Made by a program: the position numbers and the translations under genes
Assembly: GCA_017518705.1 (NCBI GenBank)
Contig: JAFWUC010000019.1
Coordinates: forward strand, 1-58,202
Direction: 5' to 3'
Source of the DNA: Clostridia bacterium
GTDB lineage: Bacteria; Bacillota_A; Clostridia; Christensenellales; Aristaeellaceae
DNA: 58,202 nt
Notes under the pieces: generated by a model
The model's database searches: none
Seen by the model: the letters and a program-made list of their open reading frames with translations, nothing else
What the model was told of the DNA's origin: nothing
Shown: positions 26,877-36,191 of the stretch, piece by piece
How positions within the stretch are numbered: position 1 is the first letter of the stretch
Layout: every line of letters starts with the position of its first letter

Positions 26877-27266
26877 ATGACACTGCAGGAGCTTAAAGAT
26901 CATATTTTCGATACATACAGCGTTTGGCCGGAGCATCCGTTTCCCATGGACGATGTCAGCTGCGTTTTCAGGCATATCGATAACAGAAAGTGGTTCGCGC
27001 TCACGATGAACGTCCCCTGCCGCACGCTCGGGATAAGGAACGGCGGACGGGTGGATATTCTGAATGTAAAATGCGATCCCATACTTATCGGCTCCCTGCG
27101 CTCAAAGCCCGGATTCCTCCCCGCATATCACATGAACAAGGACAAGTGGCTCACCGTGCTGCTGGACGGCACTGCCCAAAGGGACGAGATCGAAGCGATT
27201 TTGGCCATGAGCTACGACCTTACCAAATCGAAAACACGCAAACCGCCGAACCGGCAGGACTTTTAG
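26877..27266 (+). CDS. MmcQ/YjbR family protein
   Basis: A 129-residue protein of the MmcQ/YjbR family (CyaY-like fold, sometimes listed as DNA-binding). Typical landmarks are the opening helix and TYSVWPEHPFP, WFALTMNVP, LNVKCDP, PGFLPAYHMNKDKWLTVLLDG and the C-terminal helix. Length is normal. The ATG at 26877 has GGGAG upstream. It is transcribed away from the esterase operon and lies 66 bases before the GH32-like gene. Its molecular job is not established; a second, longer family member is found at 42613-43272. Confidence 0.88.
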   Translation: MTLQELKDHIFDTYSVWPEHPFPMDDVSCVFRHIDNRKWFALTMNVPCRTLGIRNGGRVDILNVKCDPILIGSLRSKPGFLPAYHMNKDKWLTVLLDGTAQRDEIEAILAMSYDLTKSKTRKPPNRQDF

Positions 27267-27332
27267 CTCCATTAAACTCTTGACAACGGTCCCGCGCGGA
27301 CCCGCGAAGCAAATTCGGAAACGGCAGAAAAT

Positions 27333-28577
27333 ATGGAAGGCATGGTATTAAGCTTTACCGCTCGGGAAGGCCAAGCGGTCATAACCAATTCAGGCGCCGC
27401 AGCATGCATCGTCGGCTTTGACGGCAGGGTCTCGGTCGAGCTGTTTTACAGCTTCTCTCCGGAGCCGCTGCGCCTTGCTGCGGAAGCGGAGCCGGACGAC
27501 GCAGTCAGGCTGTACGTATATCCGCACCGCATCGGGCTTTATGTCAACGGAGAGCTTGCGGACGAGGAGTGGCCCTGCGGAAACTGTCTGCTCTCTGACA
27601 TCTGCGTCCAGACGGGGGATATCCCGGTCGTCATCGCGCCGCTTGAAACTAAGGACGAACTCGACCGGCCGCCGTCTCCGAGGTCCTGCATAACGACTGC
27701 CGAAATTCGCCGTTCGTGCGTAAACATCGGAGACTGCATGCCCTATTCCGACGAATCCGGCGGCGACGGGCTGTATCATCTGTTTTATCTGTACGACAGG
27801 CATCACCACACCAGCAAGTGGCATCTGGGCGCGCACCAATGGGCACACGTCGCCACCAAAGACTTCAGGCTTTGGAAGGAATACCCGATGGTCGTACCCA
27901 TAACCCGGCAGTGGGAAGGCTCCATATGCACGGGTTCGGTCATACGCTGCGGTGACCTGTGGTACGCCTGGTATGCGGTAAGGATGGCCGACCGCTCCCC
28001 CTCGCGGCTGACCTGCGCGGTATCGGACGATCTGGTCCATTTCGAAAAGAACGGTGATTTCTTCACCATTCCCGAAGGCTATGACCCCGGAGCCGCCCGC
28101 GACCCGATGCTGTTTGTCTGCGGCAGGCAGTATCATATGCTCGTCACCACAAGACTGCTGTCCGACGGCAGCGGCTGCCTTGCGCATCTGGTAAATGACG
28201 AGATGGCCATAACGGGGTGGCGCGACGCCGGCTGCATAATGCGCTGGAACGACTGGTGCACCCCCGATTCGCCCGAGTGGAACAAAGTGCCCGAGTGCGC
28301 GGACTGGTTCCATGCCGGCGGGTATTATTATCTTGTATTCGGAATGGCTTCCGTCTCCCGCTATTTGTTCTCCAAATCGCCCTTCGGCCCCTGGACGTGT
28401 CCCGAGGACAACAAAATACCCTGCGGCGCCGTGCCCAAATCCGCAGTGCTGCCCGGAACGGACCGCCGCGTTTTCATGGGTTTTGTCGGTGAAGGCGGCT
28501 ACGCGGGCAGCCTGTGCGCCGCCGAGGCGTTTCAAAACCCTGACGGCACCCTGCGTTTTAAGCAGCTGATACCGTAA
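27333..28577 (+). CDS. GH32-like five-bladed beta-propeller glycoside hydrolase
   Basis: A 414-residue protein. About 110 residues of beta sandwich precede a five-bladed propeller resembling the GH32/GH43/GH68 clans. Matches are GLYHLFYLYDRHHHTSKWHLG (YHLFYQ motif region), WAHVATKDFRLWKEYP, SICTGSVI (the GxxSGS-like step), and AARDPMLF, an RDP motif carrying the transition-state Asp. The usual NDPNG nucleophile motif appears as NIGDCMPYSDE, a clear departure, so the substrate may not be a fructan. No signal peptide; it acts in the cytoplasm. It lies between the MmcQ/YjbR and RpiB-like genes on one strand. The ATG has no strong ribosome binding site. Confidence 0.72.
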   Translation: MEGMVLSFTAREGQAVITNSGAAACIVGFDGRVSVELFYSFSPEPLRLAAEAEPDDAVRLYVYPHRIGLYVNGELADEEWPCGNCLLSDICVQTGDIPVVIAPLETKDELDRPPSPRSCITTAEIRRSCVNIGDCMPYSDESGGDGLYHLFYLYDRHHHTSKWHLGAHQWAHVATKDFRLWKEYPMVVPITRQWEGSICTGSVIRCGDLWYAWYAVRMADRSPSRLTCAVSDDLVHFEKNGDFFTIPEGYDPGAARDPMLFVCGRQYHMLVTTRLLSDGSGCLAHLVNDEMAITGWRDAGCIMRWNDWCTPDSPEWNKVPECADWFHAGGYYYLVFGMASVSRYLFSKSPFGPWTCPEDNKIPCGAVPKSAVLPGTDRRVFMGFVGEGGYAGSLCAAEAFQNPDGTLRFKQLIP

Positions 28578-28681
28578 AAACCGCCCCACTGCCCCGACCG
28601 GGCGCCCCGCGGCATACCCGTATCGGAGGCATGATCAAACAGTCAATCCCGAACAAAACGGATCGAGGAGGATATACAATT

Positions 28682-29293
28682 ATGAAACTGATCAAGGACA
28701 AGCAGCTGCTCATGGCGGCGGACTTCGCCGGCTACCCTCTCAAGGAGGCGATCAAGGAGTACCTTGAAAACAAGGGCTGGACGATCACGGACATAGGCGT
28801 CAAAGCCGATTCCGATCCGAAGGATACGGAACTGATGTTCCACCGGATCGGGCTGCGCGTGGGCGCCATGATCGCAGAAAAGGAATTTGAGCGCGCCATG
28901 ATATTCTGCGGCACGGGCATGGGCATCCACATCGCCGCGAGCAAGTGCCCGGGCGTGCACGCCGGCGTCGTCGAATCCGTGCCCGCGGCTTTCAGGGCGA
29001 TCACTGGCAACGGCGTCAACGTGCTGGCAATGGGCGCGTTCTATGTAACTCCAGAGCTCGGCAAGCAGTGTGCCGACGCGTATCTGTACAACGATTTCGG
29101 AAGCGGCTGGGAATGGTGGCCGGACTTCGACAAGTTCCATCAGATAGCCATCGACGAGCTCAACGCGTTTAATTACGAGGAATACAAGGCCAACGGATTT
29201 AGGGTCAAGCACCTGGGCGACTACGAATGCCAATTGTACGACAGGCCCGAAGGCTTCTCCCCCGTGCCGCTCATGTGCAAGCGGGAAAAGTGA
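28682..29293 (+). CDS. RpiB/LacA/LacB family sugar-phosphate isomerase
   Basis: A 203-residue isomerase. The core has the catalytic Cys76 in FCGTGMGIHIAASK, the hallmark of RpiB-type enzymes that interconvert aldose and ketose phosphates, and an AADFAGYPLKEAIKEYL opening that matches the family phosphate/sugar site. It is about 55 residues longer than ordinary RpiB (about 148), with a C-terminal extension rich in aromatic residues (GSGWEWWPDFDKFHQ), as in paralogues acting on tetrose or uncommon pentose phosphates. The ATG at 28682 is preceded by GAGGAGG; upstream in-frame codons lack a start signal. It probably feeds a sugar released by the neighbouring hydrolases into central metabolism. 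Confidence 0.88.
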   Translation: MKLIKDKQLLMAADFAGYPLKEAIKEYLENKGWTITDIGVKADSDPKDTELMFHRIGLRVGAMIAEKEFERAMIFCGTGMGIHIAASKCPGVHAGVVESVPAAFRAITGNGVNVLAMGAFYVTPELGKQCADAYLYNDFGSGWEWWPDFDKFHQIAIDELNAFNYEEYKANGFRVKHLGDYECQLYDRPEGFSPVPLMCKREK

Positions 29294-29378
29294 TCCTCCG
29301 GCGCTTTGCCGGCAGACTGACCCGCCTTGCAGCTTTCTGTCCCATCCCCTGTTCGCGCATATGTATCACTTGCAAAAC

Positions 29379-29413
29379 AAGGACGCGGATCGTCTCCGCG
29401 TCCTTGCGTTTTG
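29379..29413 (+). terminator. Bidirectional terminator between RpiB-like and AraC genes
   Basis: AAGGACGCGGA, loop TCGTC, TCCGCGTCCTT, then GCGTTTTG; CAAAAC precedes it. It serves both convergent genes. Confidence 0.85.
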
Positions 29414-29427
29414 TATAAGCATCCCGC

Positions 29428-30336
29428 TTATCTGTCACATGTGCCGTATATCCTTCGGTATTCGGTAGGCGTGCAGTTTTTCTCTTCACGGAACACGCGG
29501 TTGAAAGTCGCCACGCTCCCGAAACCCGCGTTGGCCGCGATCTTGCTTATGGACTGACCGGAATGGATCAGCAGCTCGGAAGCCATACTAACCCGCTTCC
29601 GGCGCAGGTAATCCGAAAATCCCATCCCGATCTGGCGTTTGAACACCCTTGAGAAATAGCATTTCGTAAAACCCACGAACGCGCTCACGTCGTCAAGATT
29701 GATGTCCCTCATGTAGTGCTGGTCCACGTACTGGCGCGCGCTGTCGATCATCTCCGGGTCCGTATGACCCAGGTACGGATTCCCCCTGGGCGAGCCGTGG
29801 GCGCTGTTCAGCAGTCCAAGTTTGACGTACATCTGCGTGAGCATGCTGTAACACAGGGAGTTCCACAAAAAGTCCCGTTTCTCGTAGCAGTTTATCACCT
29901 GCATCAGCAGAGCCCTGATGGTCTGCTGCGCTTCGGGATCGCCGGAAATGTATATGGGGATCTTCAGCATGCCGTCTATCTGCTGCATGTCCCGCAGGTT
30001 GAATATGCTGTCGGGCTCAAACAGCAGCAGATACCTGGTGCTGCCTTCGTCCATGAAAAGGCTGTGCTCCCAGTTGGGCGGAACTATGAGCACCTCGTCC
30101 GCCTGGACCATATAGCTGAATTCCGAGACCGTGTAGTTTACTTCGCCCTTTATGGGCATTATGATCTCGACCGCGGAATGGTAATGGTTTTCAAACTGCC
30201 CCGGCGTTTCCGAATACCATATCCGCACCGAGGCGTCTTCGGGGTACGTTACGTATTCCCTGGCCCCCTTGAGTATGCGGAACCCGTCCGGAAAACGGCT
30301 GCGGGCGCGCCTTTTCGCGCGAATGTTGTTCTCCAT
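29428..30336 (-). CDS. AraC family transcriptional regulator
   Basis: A 302-residue regulator. The N-terminal cupin-like sensing domain (about residues 40-130; ENHYHSAVEIIMPIKGEVNY, then PPNWEHSL) probably binds a sugar. The C-terminal 100 residues hold the paired helix-turn-helix motifs of AraC (DVSAFVGFTKCYFSRVFKR and KIAANAGFGSVATFNRVFR, ending CTPTEYRR). ATG 30336 has GAGG seven bases upstream; the frame is open earlier without start signals. It has its own promoter and lies among sugar hydrolase genes, so it likely controls one or both flanking clusters in response to a breakdown product. Confidence 0.93.
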   Translation of the reverse strand: MENNIRAKRRARSRFPDGFRILKGAREYVTYPEDASVRIWYSETPGQFENHYHSAVEIIMPIKGEVNYTVSEFSYMVQADEVLIVPPNWEHSLFMDEGSTRYLLLFEPDSIFNLRDMQQIDGMLKIPIYISGDPEAQQTIRALLMQVINCYEKRDFLWNSLCYSMLTQMYVKLGLLNSAHGSPRGNPYLGHTDPEMIDSARQYVDQHYMRDINLDDVSAFVGFTKCYFSRVFKRQIGMGFSDYLRRKRVSMASELLIHSGQSISKIAANAGFGSVATFNRVFREEKNCTPTEYRRIYGTCDR

Positions 30337-30519
30337 ATCGTAACCTCGGAATGTGTGGTAAAACGTGTGCCCGGTTTGGTCTGCCCTTCGCTCTGCCCGA
30401 AGCGGTCTAAGGCTTGCCGTGATGCCGCCCCCTGCGTTCCCGTCGGGAAGCATCCTAGTTGTCCGGCAGCTAACTGCCGCCCATATGCCTTCATTTGGCT
30501 TTTCGCTGTTTCCCGCACA

Positions 30520-30548
30520 ATTGTAGCATATTTCCCGCGTGCGGGCAA
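30520..30548 (-). promoter_or_regulatory. Promoter of the AraC gene
   Basis: On the minus strand TTGCCC (30543-30548) and TACAAT (30520-30525, with an upstream TGC) are 17 bp apart. The -35 box overlaps a small inverted repeat (CCCGCACGCGGG on the minus strand), a possible operator. Confidence 0.6.
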
Positions 30549-30575
30549 TATAAGGATGCGGAAACGTCCCAAATC

Positions 30576-31529
30576 CTATTCGGACAGCACCAGTTTCATT
30601 ATCTCCTCCGCGGACATCCAACTGACGCGCGAAGACAGACGGTCCTCTATCCTGCGCGCCACCTCGCCAAGCGCCTTTAGGCCCGTGCCCAGCCCGTTTG
30701 AAAACAGCGACTGCCAGTGTGTTAGCAGTATCGGCCAGCCTCCGTTCTCGATCACGCGGATCATTTCGCCGCCTGTCCCGTCCGAAGTGATCACTTCGTC
30801 CGCCACACGGGAAATGTACTCTTCGGATGTGTCCGTCGTGTCCATGCACTGCCAGAAGTGGTCCGACGTCGTTGCGGGAAATGATACTACCCTGCGTCCG
30901 TCTTCATTGAGCGCCAGCCACGGCTTTGCGCCGGGCGTATTCCTAGGCGAGCGCAGGAAGTACCAGCAGTCTGTGCCGCCGTATACCTGCCGGTAAGCGA
31001 GGGATATCGCCCGCACGTATTCTTCCTCGATCTCTATGCCGAAATCCCACGGCGACGTAACGCCCGTCGCCCTCAGACCCGCTTCCTTAAGCAGGGAAAA
31101 CGCTTTGGCGATATACGGCGTCAGCGTCCGGGCGTTCTGGGTGCGCGCCCAGACATTTTCGTTCACGTCATAATAACCGCCGTTTTCCAAGTCCACGGCT
31201 TTTGCGTGGGTCAGCATCTCCGGGCAGACGGAAAAGTTTTTCTGCACCTTTTCTCTGACGACCGAGAGCCATTCGTCGATCTCTGCCTTTTCAAAGCCGC
31301 CGATCCCATGCACGATGTTGCCCCTCCCTCCGGGCATGGGCACTACCGAAAACTTGCCTTTGAGACCGTAGCGTTCCATTACGGAGACGAATTCGAGCAG
31401 AAAGCTATTGGGCACCTCCGTCTCAAGAGGCCGCCCGTCGGCGGTAAAGCGGGTATCGGCGTGCTCGTAATACACAAACACCCTGGGTGCTGGATCGTCC
31501 ACAATAAGGCTTACGGGAATAGTTTCCAT
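30576..31529 (-). CDS. Polysaccharide deacetylase-like (NodB-fold) protein
   Basis: A 317-residue soluble protein without signal peptide. The start VSLIVDDPAPRVFVYYEH has paired aspartates like the first motif of NodB-type deacetylases, followed by GLKGKFSVVPMPGG, a strand-loop common to distant members, then LTHAKAVDL and GVTSPWDFGIE. A late LLTHWQSLFSNG segment could provide the last histidine of the metal site. The classical HxxxH zinc motif is not obvious, so activity is uncertain. AAGGAG stands before the ATG. It is divergent from the glycosidase at 31736 and upstream of the AraC gene, so it belongs to the same sugar locus. Confidence 0.6.
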   Translation of the reverse strand: METIPVSLIVDDPAPRVFVYYEHADTRFTADGRPLETEVPNSFLLEFVSVMERYGLKGKFSVVPMPGGRGNIVHGIGGFEKAEIDEWLSVVREKVQKNFSVCPEMLTHAKAVDLENGGYYDVNENVWARTQNARTLTPYIAKAFSLLKEAGLRATGVTSPWDFGIEIEEEYVRAISLAYRQVYGGTDCWYFLRSPRNTPGAKPWLALNEDGRRVVSFPATTSDHFWQCMDTTDTSEEYISRVADEVITSDGTGGEMIRVIENGGWPILLTHWQSLFSNGLGTGLKALGEVARRIEDRLSSRVSWMSAEEIMKLVLSE

Positions 31530-31651
31530 ACCGCATTCTCCTTTTTTATGAGCCTGTCTAAGTATAATTCACCGCGCGCGCCGCAAACTCCTGCCGCCAT
31601 TAACGGGTTTGCACATCCGGCGAAACGGACGTACGACCTGATTAGGCAGCA

Positions 31652-31680
31652 TTGCATAAACGCGGGCCAGGCGATATAAT
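31652..31680 (+). promoter_or_regulatory. Promoter of the glycosidase pair
   Basis: TTGCAT (31652-31657) and TATAAT (31675-31680) are 17 bp apart, about 55 bases before the ATG at 31736. A weaker TATACT on the minus strand near 31560 may serve the divergent deacetylase-like gene. Confidence 0.7.
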
Positions 31681-31735
31681 GTATCCGGACGATTATATGC
31701 AAGCCGCGCATGAACGGTTTTCGGGAGGATCGCAT

Positions 31736-33538
31736 ATGGAATTTGGTGTAAAAAGAGAAGCTTACACTCTTAACGTGGATTACGACAGCGGTACGGTCGC
31801 TTACTCGAACGCTTCCGGCGCCTGGGACATGAAACTTGAACCCTGCGTCGTCTTTTCGGACGGGCGCAGCGCTGCGCTTTCCAGGCCGGATGCCGCAAGC
31901 GCGAGAGAAGCGGCGGTGAGTGACGACATATACGCCGACTATACTTCTGTCCCGGGCAGCGAAATGAAGCTGCATACCCGTATAAGCGCCGAAAAGACCA
32001 CGGGCGAGCTCACGTTCGAGATATGGGCGGAAGGCGACAAGCCCGGCGAGATCGAATACCTGTATTTCCCCTCCCCGTGGCAGACTTCGGGCGGGTACAC
32101 GGTCCTGCCCCGCTCCCAGGGCGAACTGATCCCTTTTGAAAGCGGGTTCAAAGCGGAAAAAAGCAAGATATTCGAGCGCACTGCGTACATGCCCATGTTC
32201 GGCTGCGTGAACGTGTCCGGCGGCGCGTTCCTGGCGGTGTACGACACGCCCTGGGACGCCTCTTACGATTACGCGGACGGCAAGGTCAGCCCCATATGGC
32301 GCACGTCCCTGGGCACGCTCAGGTACCAAAGGCGCATGATATACAGTTTTTTCAAAGGCGATTACAACGACATCGCGAAACGCTACCGCGCGTACGTGAA
32401 GGACAAGGGCCGGCTCGTCACCCTTAAAGCGAAACAGGCACTGAATCCCCTGGTGGGCCGGCTGCCCGGCTGTCCCGTGATCCACACGAGCCTCGACAGG
32501 CACATTTCGCCCGACTCCCGCTATTACAGGCCGGATGAGCCCGAATACAACGACTCCTGGGTCACGTTCGACCAAAGGGCGGAGCAGATCAGGCAGCTTA
32601 GGCAAAAGGGGCTCAAAAAGGCCTACACCCACTTTGACGGCTGGGGTTTCCGCGGATACGACAACCTGCATCCCTCCCCGCTGCCTCCCAGCCCGCGGTT
32701 GGGCGGCGCCGAGGGCATGAAAAAGCTGATGGACGCGGTACGGGAATGCGGCTACCTGTTCGGAATACACGACCAGTACCGGGATTATTACTACGATACC
32801 GCGTTTTTCACATTCGACGAAGCGCGGCAGAACCTGGACGGTTCCCATTCCCACAACCACATCTGGTACGGCGGGAATTACGCGTATCTGTGCGCCCAGA
32901 AAGCCGTGGGATATGTAAGGCAGAATTACAACCTGCTCGAACGGATGGGCATCAAGCCTGACAGCTCGTATCTTGACGTGTTTTCTCTGGCGGAGCTGGA
33001 CGAGTGCTTCAATCCCCGGCATTATATGAGCCGCGAACAAAGCGTGATGTATCGCAGGGAGTGCCTGGACATACTTACCGCCCGCGGGATCATTCCCTCT
33101 TCGGAAGAGACCCTGGACTGCATACTGCCCTCCCAGGTGCTGTGCCACCACTCGCCGTTCATCAGTAACGAAGTGGGCGATCCCTCGCTTGCAAAGCCCA
33201 TCCCGCTGTTCAACCTGGTGCATCACGACTGCGTGCTGATCCCCTGGATCGGGCTTCCCGGCGAAAAGGGCGGCAGCGGCCTGCCCGAAAGGCAGAGCAC
33301 CTATCTTTACGCGATACTGAACGGGAGCCCCGTTTACTGCCCAATAGACGCGGACGAGACCGTCATAGGACAGGTGGAAACCGCCTGCTCAGTGTCCGAA
33401 AAACTGTTTTACGAGGAGATGCTGCGCCACGAGTTTTTAAGCGCGGACGGCATGAAGCAGGCCTGTCTTTACTCCGACGGCACCCGGATAGAGGTCGACA
33501 TGGAGAAGGACACTTGGAAAGCCGAGACCCGCGGGTAG
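31736..33538 (+). CDS. DUF5696/GH101-like glycoside hydrolase
   Basis: A 600-residue cytoplasmic-looking enzyme. About 250 N-terminal residues form beta sandwiches (EIEYLYFPSPWQ, GGAFLAVYDTPWDASYD); a TIM barrel follows from about residue 290. Barrel strands are visible as KAYTHFDGWGFRGYDN, GYLFGIHDQYRDYYYD, PDSSYLDVFSLAELDECF and IIPSSEETLDCI. The Asp of YLDV and the Glu of SSEE are candidate catalytic residues, as in DUF5696/GH101-type enzymes. The start at 31736 has GGGAGG seven bases upstream; earlier in-frame Met codons overlap the promoter. It is followed after 56 bases by the GH67-like gene. Substrate unknown. Confidence 0.7.
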   Translation: MEFGVKREAYTLNVDYDSGTVAYSNASGAWDMKLEPCVVFSDGRSAALSRPDAASAREAAVSDDIYADYTSVPGSEMKLHTRISAEKTTGELTFEIWAEGDKPGEIEYLYFPSPWQTSGGYTVLPRSQGELIPFESGFKAEKSKIFERTAYMPMFGCVNVSGGAFLAVYDTPWDASYDYADGKVSPIWRTSLGTLRYQRRMIYSFFKGDYNDIAKRYRAYVKDKGRLVTLKAKQALNPLVGRLPGCPVIHTSLDRHISPDSRYYRPDEPEYNDSWVTFDQRAEQIRQLRQKGLKKAYTHFDGWGFRGYDNLHPSPLPPSPRLGGAEGMKKLMDAVRECGYLFGIHDQYRDYYYDTAFFTFDEARQNLDGSHSHNHIWYGGNYAYLCAQKAVGYVRQNYNLLERMGIKPDSSYLDVFSLAELDECFNPRHYMSREQSVMYRRECLDILTARGIIPSSEETLDCILPSQVLCHHSPFISNEVGDPSLAKPIPLFNLVHHDCVLIPWIGLPGEKGGSGLPERQSTYLYAILNGSPVYCPIDADETVIGQVETACSVSEKLFYEEMLRHEFLSADGMKQACLYSDGTRIEVDMEKDTWKAETRG

Positions 33539-33594
33539 ATTCGGCGCGTTTACGGGCTGCCCGGCAAAGAGCGATACAAAGCAGGTGATCATTT

Positions 33595-34950
33595 ATGAAC
33601 GACTGGCAGATTCGGCTTCACGGGGTCTCCGGCGGCGAGATAAGCTTCGTGCTAAGCGAACTGGCACGCGTGATATGCGGGCATGCCCGCCGCGAGCCAC
33701 GCATAGGAGCAGAAGACGGCAGCTTAAGCACCGTGCATCTGTCGGTAAGAAAGGACGGCGTTCCCGAAAACGGGTACCGAATAAAGGTCGAAACGCCCGC
33801 GAGCGGGATGCAGCACGTCTTTATAGAAGGCGACAGCCCCATTTCGCTCGGTTACGGCGTTATGGACTTCTGCCACCGGTACCTGCCCCGGGCTGCCATC
33901 TCCGGCACGGTAGCGAATCCGTATTACTACCGCAAATTGTTTTCGGACGATTTTCTCCCGCCCGCTCAATACGCCGGCGCGCCACGCATACTGCACCGCG
34001 GCCTGTGGACATGGGGTCTTGCGGTATACGACTGGCGCGGATATCTCGAAAACATGGTGCGGCTGAGGTTAAACGAGGTGATCTTCTGGAACGATTTCGC
34101 GCCTCTGAACGGGCGTGAGATCGTTTCCTACGCCCACACGCTGGGCATCCGGGTCATATGGGGATACGCCTGGGGCTGGGATACCACGATGCGTCTGGAC
34201 ACGTCCGAGGAAGCCTCGCAGCGCATCGTCGAGACCTACGAAAGGGAATACGCGCCCATAGGCGGGGACGGCATTTACTTCCAGAGCTTTACCGAAACGT
34301 CCCGCGAGACGCTGGACGGCGTGCTCATCGCCGAGGCGGCGGTGGGCTTTGTGAACTGTACGGCTTCAAGGCTGCTGGAAAAGCACCCGGGGCTCAGGCT
34401 GCAGTTCGGCCTGCACGCGGATTCGGTAAAAAACCATCTCGACGTCATAGCCAGGGTCGATCCCCGCGTGGAGATCATATGGGAAAACTGCGGCGGATTC
34501 CCCTATCATTCGTGCGCCGGGACCGTCTCGGACACCGAAGCCGCAAAAGAGTTTACCGAAAAGCTCCTTGCTCTCAGACCTGGTGCGGCTGCCGGAGCGG
34601 TATTCAAAGGCATGACGCAGCTCAACTGGCCGCTGTTCAAACATCAAACAGGCCCTGAAATGCTGGGTTGTGCCGGACAGGCGGCGATCGAATCCCGCCT
34701 GCCGTCCGTAAAGAAGATATGGCGCTATATATCGGGAGAATGGCTGGATCACGGCGAGATCTGCCGGGACATCATGCGCCTGTATGCAGGTCAGTCAGGC
34801 ACTGCAGTGTATGCCCTCGTAGAAGACGGACTGTTTGAAAAGGAGATCCCCCTCCCCGCGGCGCTGTACGCGGAACTGGCCTGGGACTGCGATCAGGACT
34901 GGCGCATACTCAGGCGCGACGTGCTTGAACGTGCGGATATAAGCGTGTAG
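33595..34950 (+). CDS. Alpha-glucuronidase (GH67)-like glycoside hydrolase
   Basis: A 451-residue protein with an N-terminal alpha/beta domain of the GH20/GH67 type (about 1-110, including YRIKVETPASGMQHVFIEGDS and LGYGVMDF) and a TIM barrel beginning RILHRGLWTWGLAVYDWRGYLENMVRLRLNEV in two parts around residues 130-165. Later strands are RVIWGYAWGWDTTMR, GIYFQSFTE (Glu candidate) and VEIIWENCGGFPYHS (Glu candidate). This order fits GH67/GH115-like or DUF4838-type enzymes; the exact family is uncertain. No signal peptide. It is co-directional with the DUF5696-like gene and may complete breakdown of the same uronic-acid-containing glycan. Confidence 0.65.
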   Translation: MNDWQIRLHGVSGGEISFVLSELARVICGHARREPRIGAEDGSLSTVHLSVRKDGVPENGYRIKVETPASGMQHVFIEGDSPISLGYGVMDFCHRYLPRAAISGTVANPYYYRKLFSDDFLPPAQYAGAPRILHRGLWTWGLAVYDWRGYLENMVRLRLNEVIFWNDFAPLNGREIVSYAHTLGIRVIWGYAWGWDTTMRLDTSEEASQRIVETYEREYAPIGGDGIYFQSFTETSRETLDGVLIAEAAVGFVNCTASRLLEKHPGLRLQFGLHADSVKNHLDVIARVDPRVEIIWENCGGFPYHSCAGTVSDTEAAKEFTEKLLALRPGAAAGAVFKGMTQLNWPLFKHQTGPEMLGCAGQAAIESRLPSVKKIWRYISGEWLDHGEICRDIMRLYAGQSGTAVYALVEDGLFEKEIPLPAALYAELAWDCDQDWRILRRDVLERADISV

Positions 34951-35042
34951 CGCAGCGTCAAAGCATATCTGCCGCAGCATTTTCAGGCGCCCCGGTCCGC
35001 AAAAACGAAAACGTAATATACAGGACAGGAACAAAACCATTT

Positions 35043-35723
35043 ATGAAGAAGATCCTGCTTATCGTGCTTATCGTATCGATACATCTGAGCGGAATGACTT
35101 TAAGACCGCAGGCTACTCCGGGCGAGCGTTGCGTCGCGCGGCCGATCCCGCATACGGCAAATGCGGCCTGTGCCGAAAGCGCATATCCCGCACTTGACAG
35201 CATCCTGTCCGTGTTGATGGACGAAGTCGTCGACAGCCTCATCGACGAGTTCGCTCCGGGCGAACTGAACGAAAAGGAGAAAGAACTGGTCAAAGCGCAT
35301 CCCCTGGCCGCCGTCCGGGTCGCCTGGGCAAGGGATACCGCAAACGCGGTCACCGAAGGGCTGTTCGGAGCAAGCTGGAAAACCGAAAACACGCGCGAAA
35401 ACGCCTTCAGGCATTGCCTGTGGAACGCGCTGATGGCGTACAGCATCGGGCCGGATCTGGCACGGCAGTTCGGCGACGCGCATGAGTTCGGCATGATGGA
35501 AAAATACCCGGAAAACACGAAAATGGACCTGCGCAATAACGAAGTCGGTTACCGGATCGGCACTGCACCGTTTACGGACAGCGAGCTCAGCGCCGAAGCG
35601 AGGGCGCGATACGGCAAAGCTTACGGCAATATCATTACGAGCTACGATCCTAACGTATATGTCATAATAGACCGCGCCTGCCGGGCAATGGAAGACGGCC
35701 TTTTGTACTGGTTCGTTGATTAG
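35043..35723 (+). CDS. Exported DUF6973-like protein
   Basis: A 226-residue protein with an N-terminal signal segment (KKILLIVLIVSIHLSGM). The mature part contains NAFRHCLWNALMAYSIG and ARQFGDAHEFG (about residues 120-150), a His/His-Glu arrangement matching DUF6973-type domains, followed by MDLRNNEVGYRIG. The conserved H-x-LW and DAHE positions could bind a metal, but no activity is known to me. It stands alone between the GH67-like gene and a terminator. It may be secreted or membrane-anchored. Confidence 0.6.
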   Translation: MKKILLIVLIVSIHLSGMTLRPQATPGERCVARPIPHTANAACAESAYPALDSILSVLMDEVVDSLIDEFAPGELNEKEKELVKAHPLAAVRVAWARDTANAVTEGLFGASWKTENTRENAFRHCLWNALMAYSIGPDLARQFGDAHEFGMMEKYPENTKMDLRNNEVGYRIGTAPFTDSELSAEARARYGKAYGNIITSYDPNVYVIIDRACRAMEDGLLYWFVD

Positions 35724-35761
35724 CGGGACCGGTACGCATTATGCCCGAAAGAAGGCATCAT

Positions 35762-35795
35762 AAAACCGCGGGGATCTGTTTAGCCCCGCGGTTTT
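35762..35795 (+). terminator. Bidirectional terminator after the DUF6973-like gene
   Basis: AAAACCGCGGGG, ten-base loop, CCCCGCGGTTTT; a perfect stem flanked by A and T runs. Confidence 0.85.
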
Positions 35796-35844
35796 CCTGT
35801 GCGGATAGGTACAGTCATTCGTCCGCAGATATGAGATACCGCAT

Positions 35845-36156
35845 TTATTCTTCCGTGTCGTCCTCGCCCAACCCGCCGAAATAGCGCATGGACGTATAGC
35901 TCGCCTGCGCTTCCAGGCCTTCTTTTTTCCGGCGCCACGCGTCTATCTCCGCGCAGATCGCCAGCATCTCGTCCACCAGCATCTCTTCGGAGCGGGGATG
36001 CGCCTGGCGTATGTATGCTGTCATGCGGTCTATGGCTTTGGGGCTTCCAAGCTGTCTAGCCATCAGATCGGCCAGTTCCCCGGCAAAACCCTGTGATACG
36101 GCCGCAGCTCTCAGGCGCTCAGCCGCCTGCGCCCATGCTCTCCGATTATCATTCAT
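35845..36156 (-). CDS. Hypothetical helical protein, 103 aa
   Basis: A short alpha-helical, charged protein. The middle segment RQAHPRSEEMLVDEMLAICAEIDAWRRKKE recurs, in my memory of the group, in small Firmicutes proteins of unknown role. No signal peptide, cysteine or catalytic motif is present. The ATG follows 35 bases after the SGNH hydrolase gene on the same strand, so both may be co-transcribed. Confidence 0.6.
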   Translation of the reverse strand: MNDNRRAWAQAAERLRAAAVSQGFAGELADLMARQLGSPKAIDRMTAYIRQAHPRSEEMLVDEMLAICAEIDAWRRKKEGLEAQASYTSMRYFGGLGEDDTEE

Positions 36157-36191
36157 GCGTGTTTATTCCGGACCTTTGCGATTCAACAGCA

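Noticed and set aside
27280..27310. TTGACA just before the GH32-like gene as a promoter
   Set aside because: No -10 box occurs at 16-18 bp; the region there is GC-rich.
31511..33226. Minus-strand frame of 571 codons opposite the DUF5696-like gene
   Set aside because: No domain; the plus-strand gene has promoter, ribosome binding site and barrel motifs.
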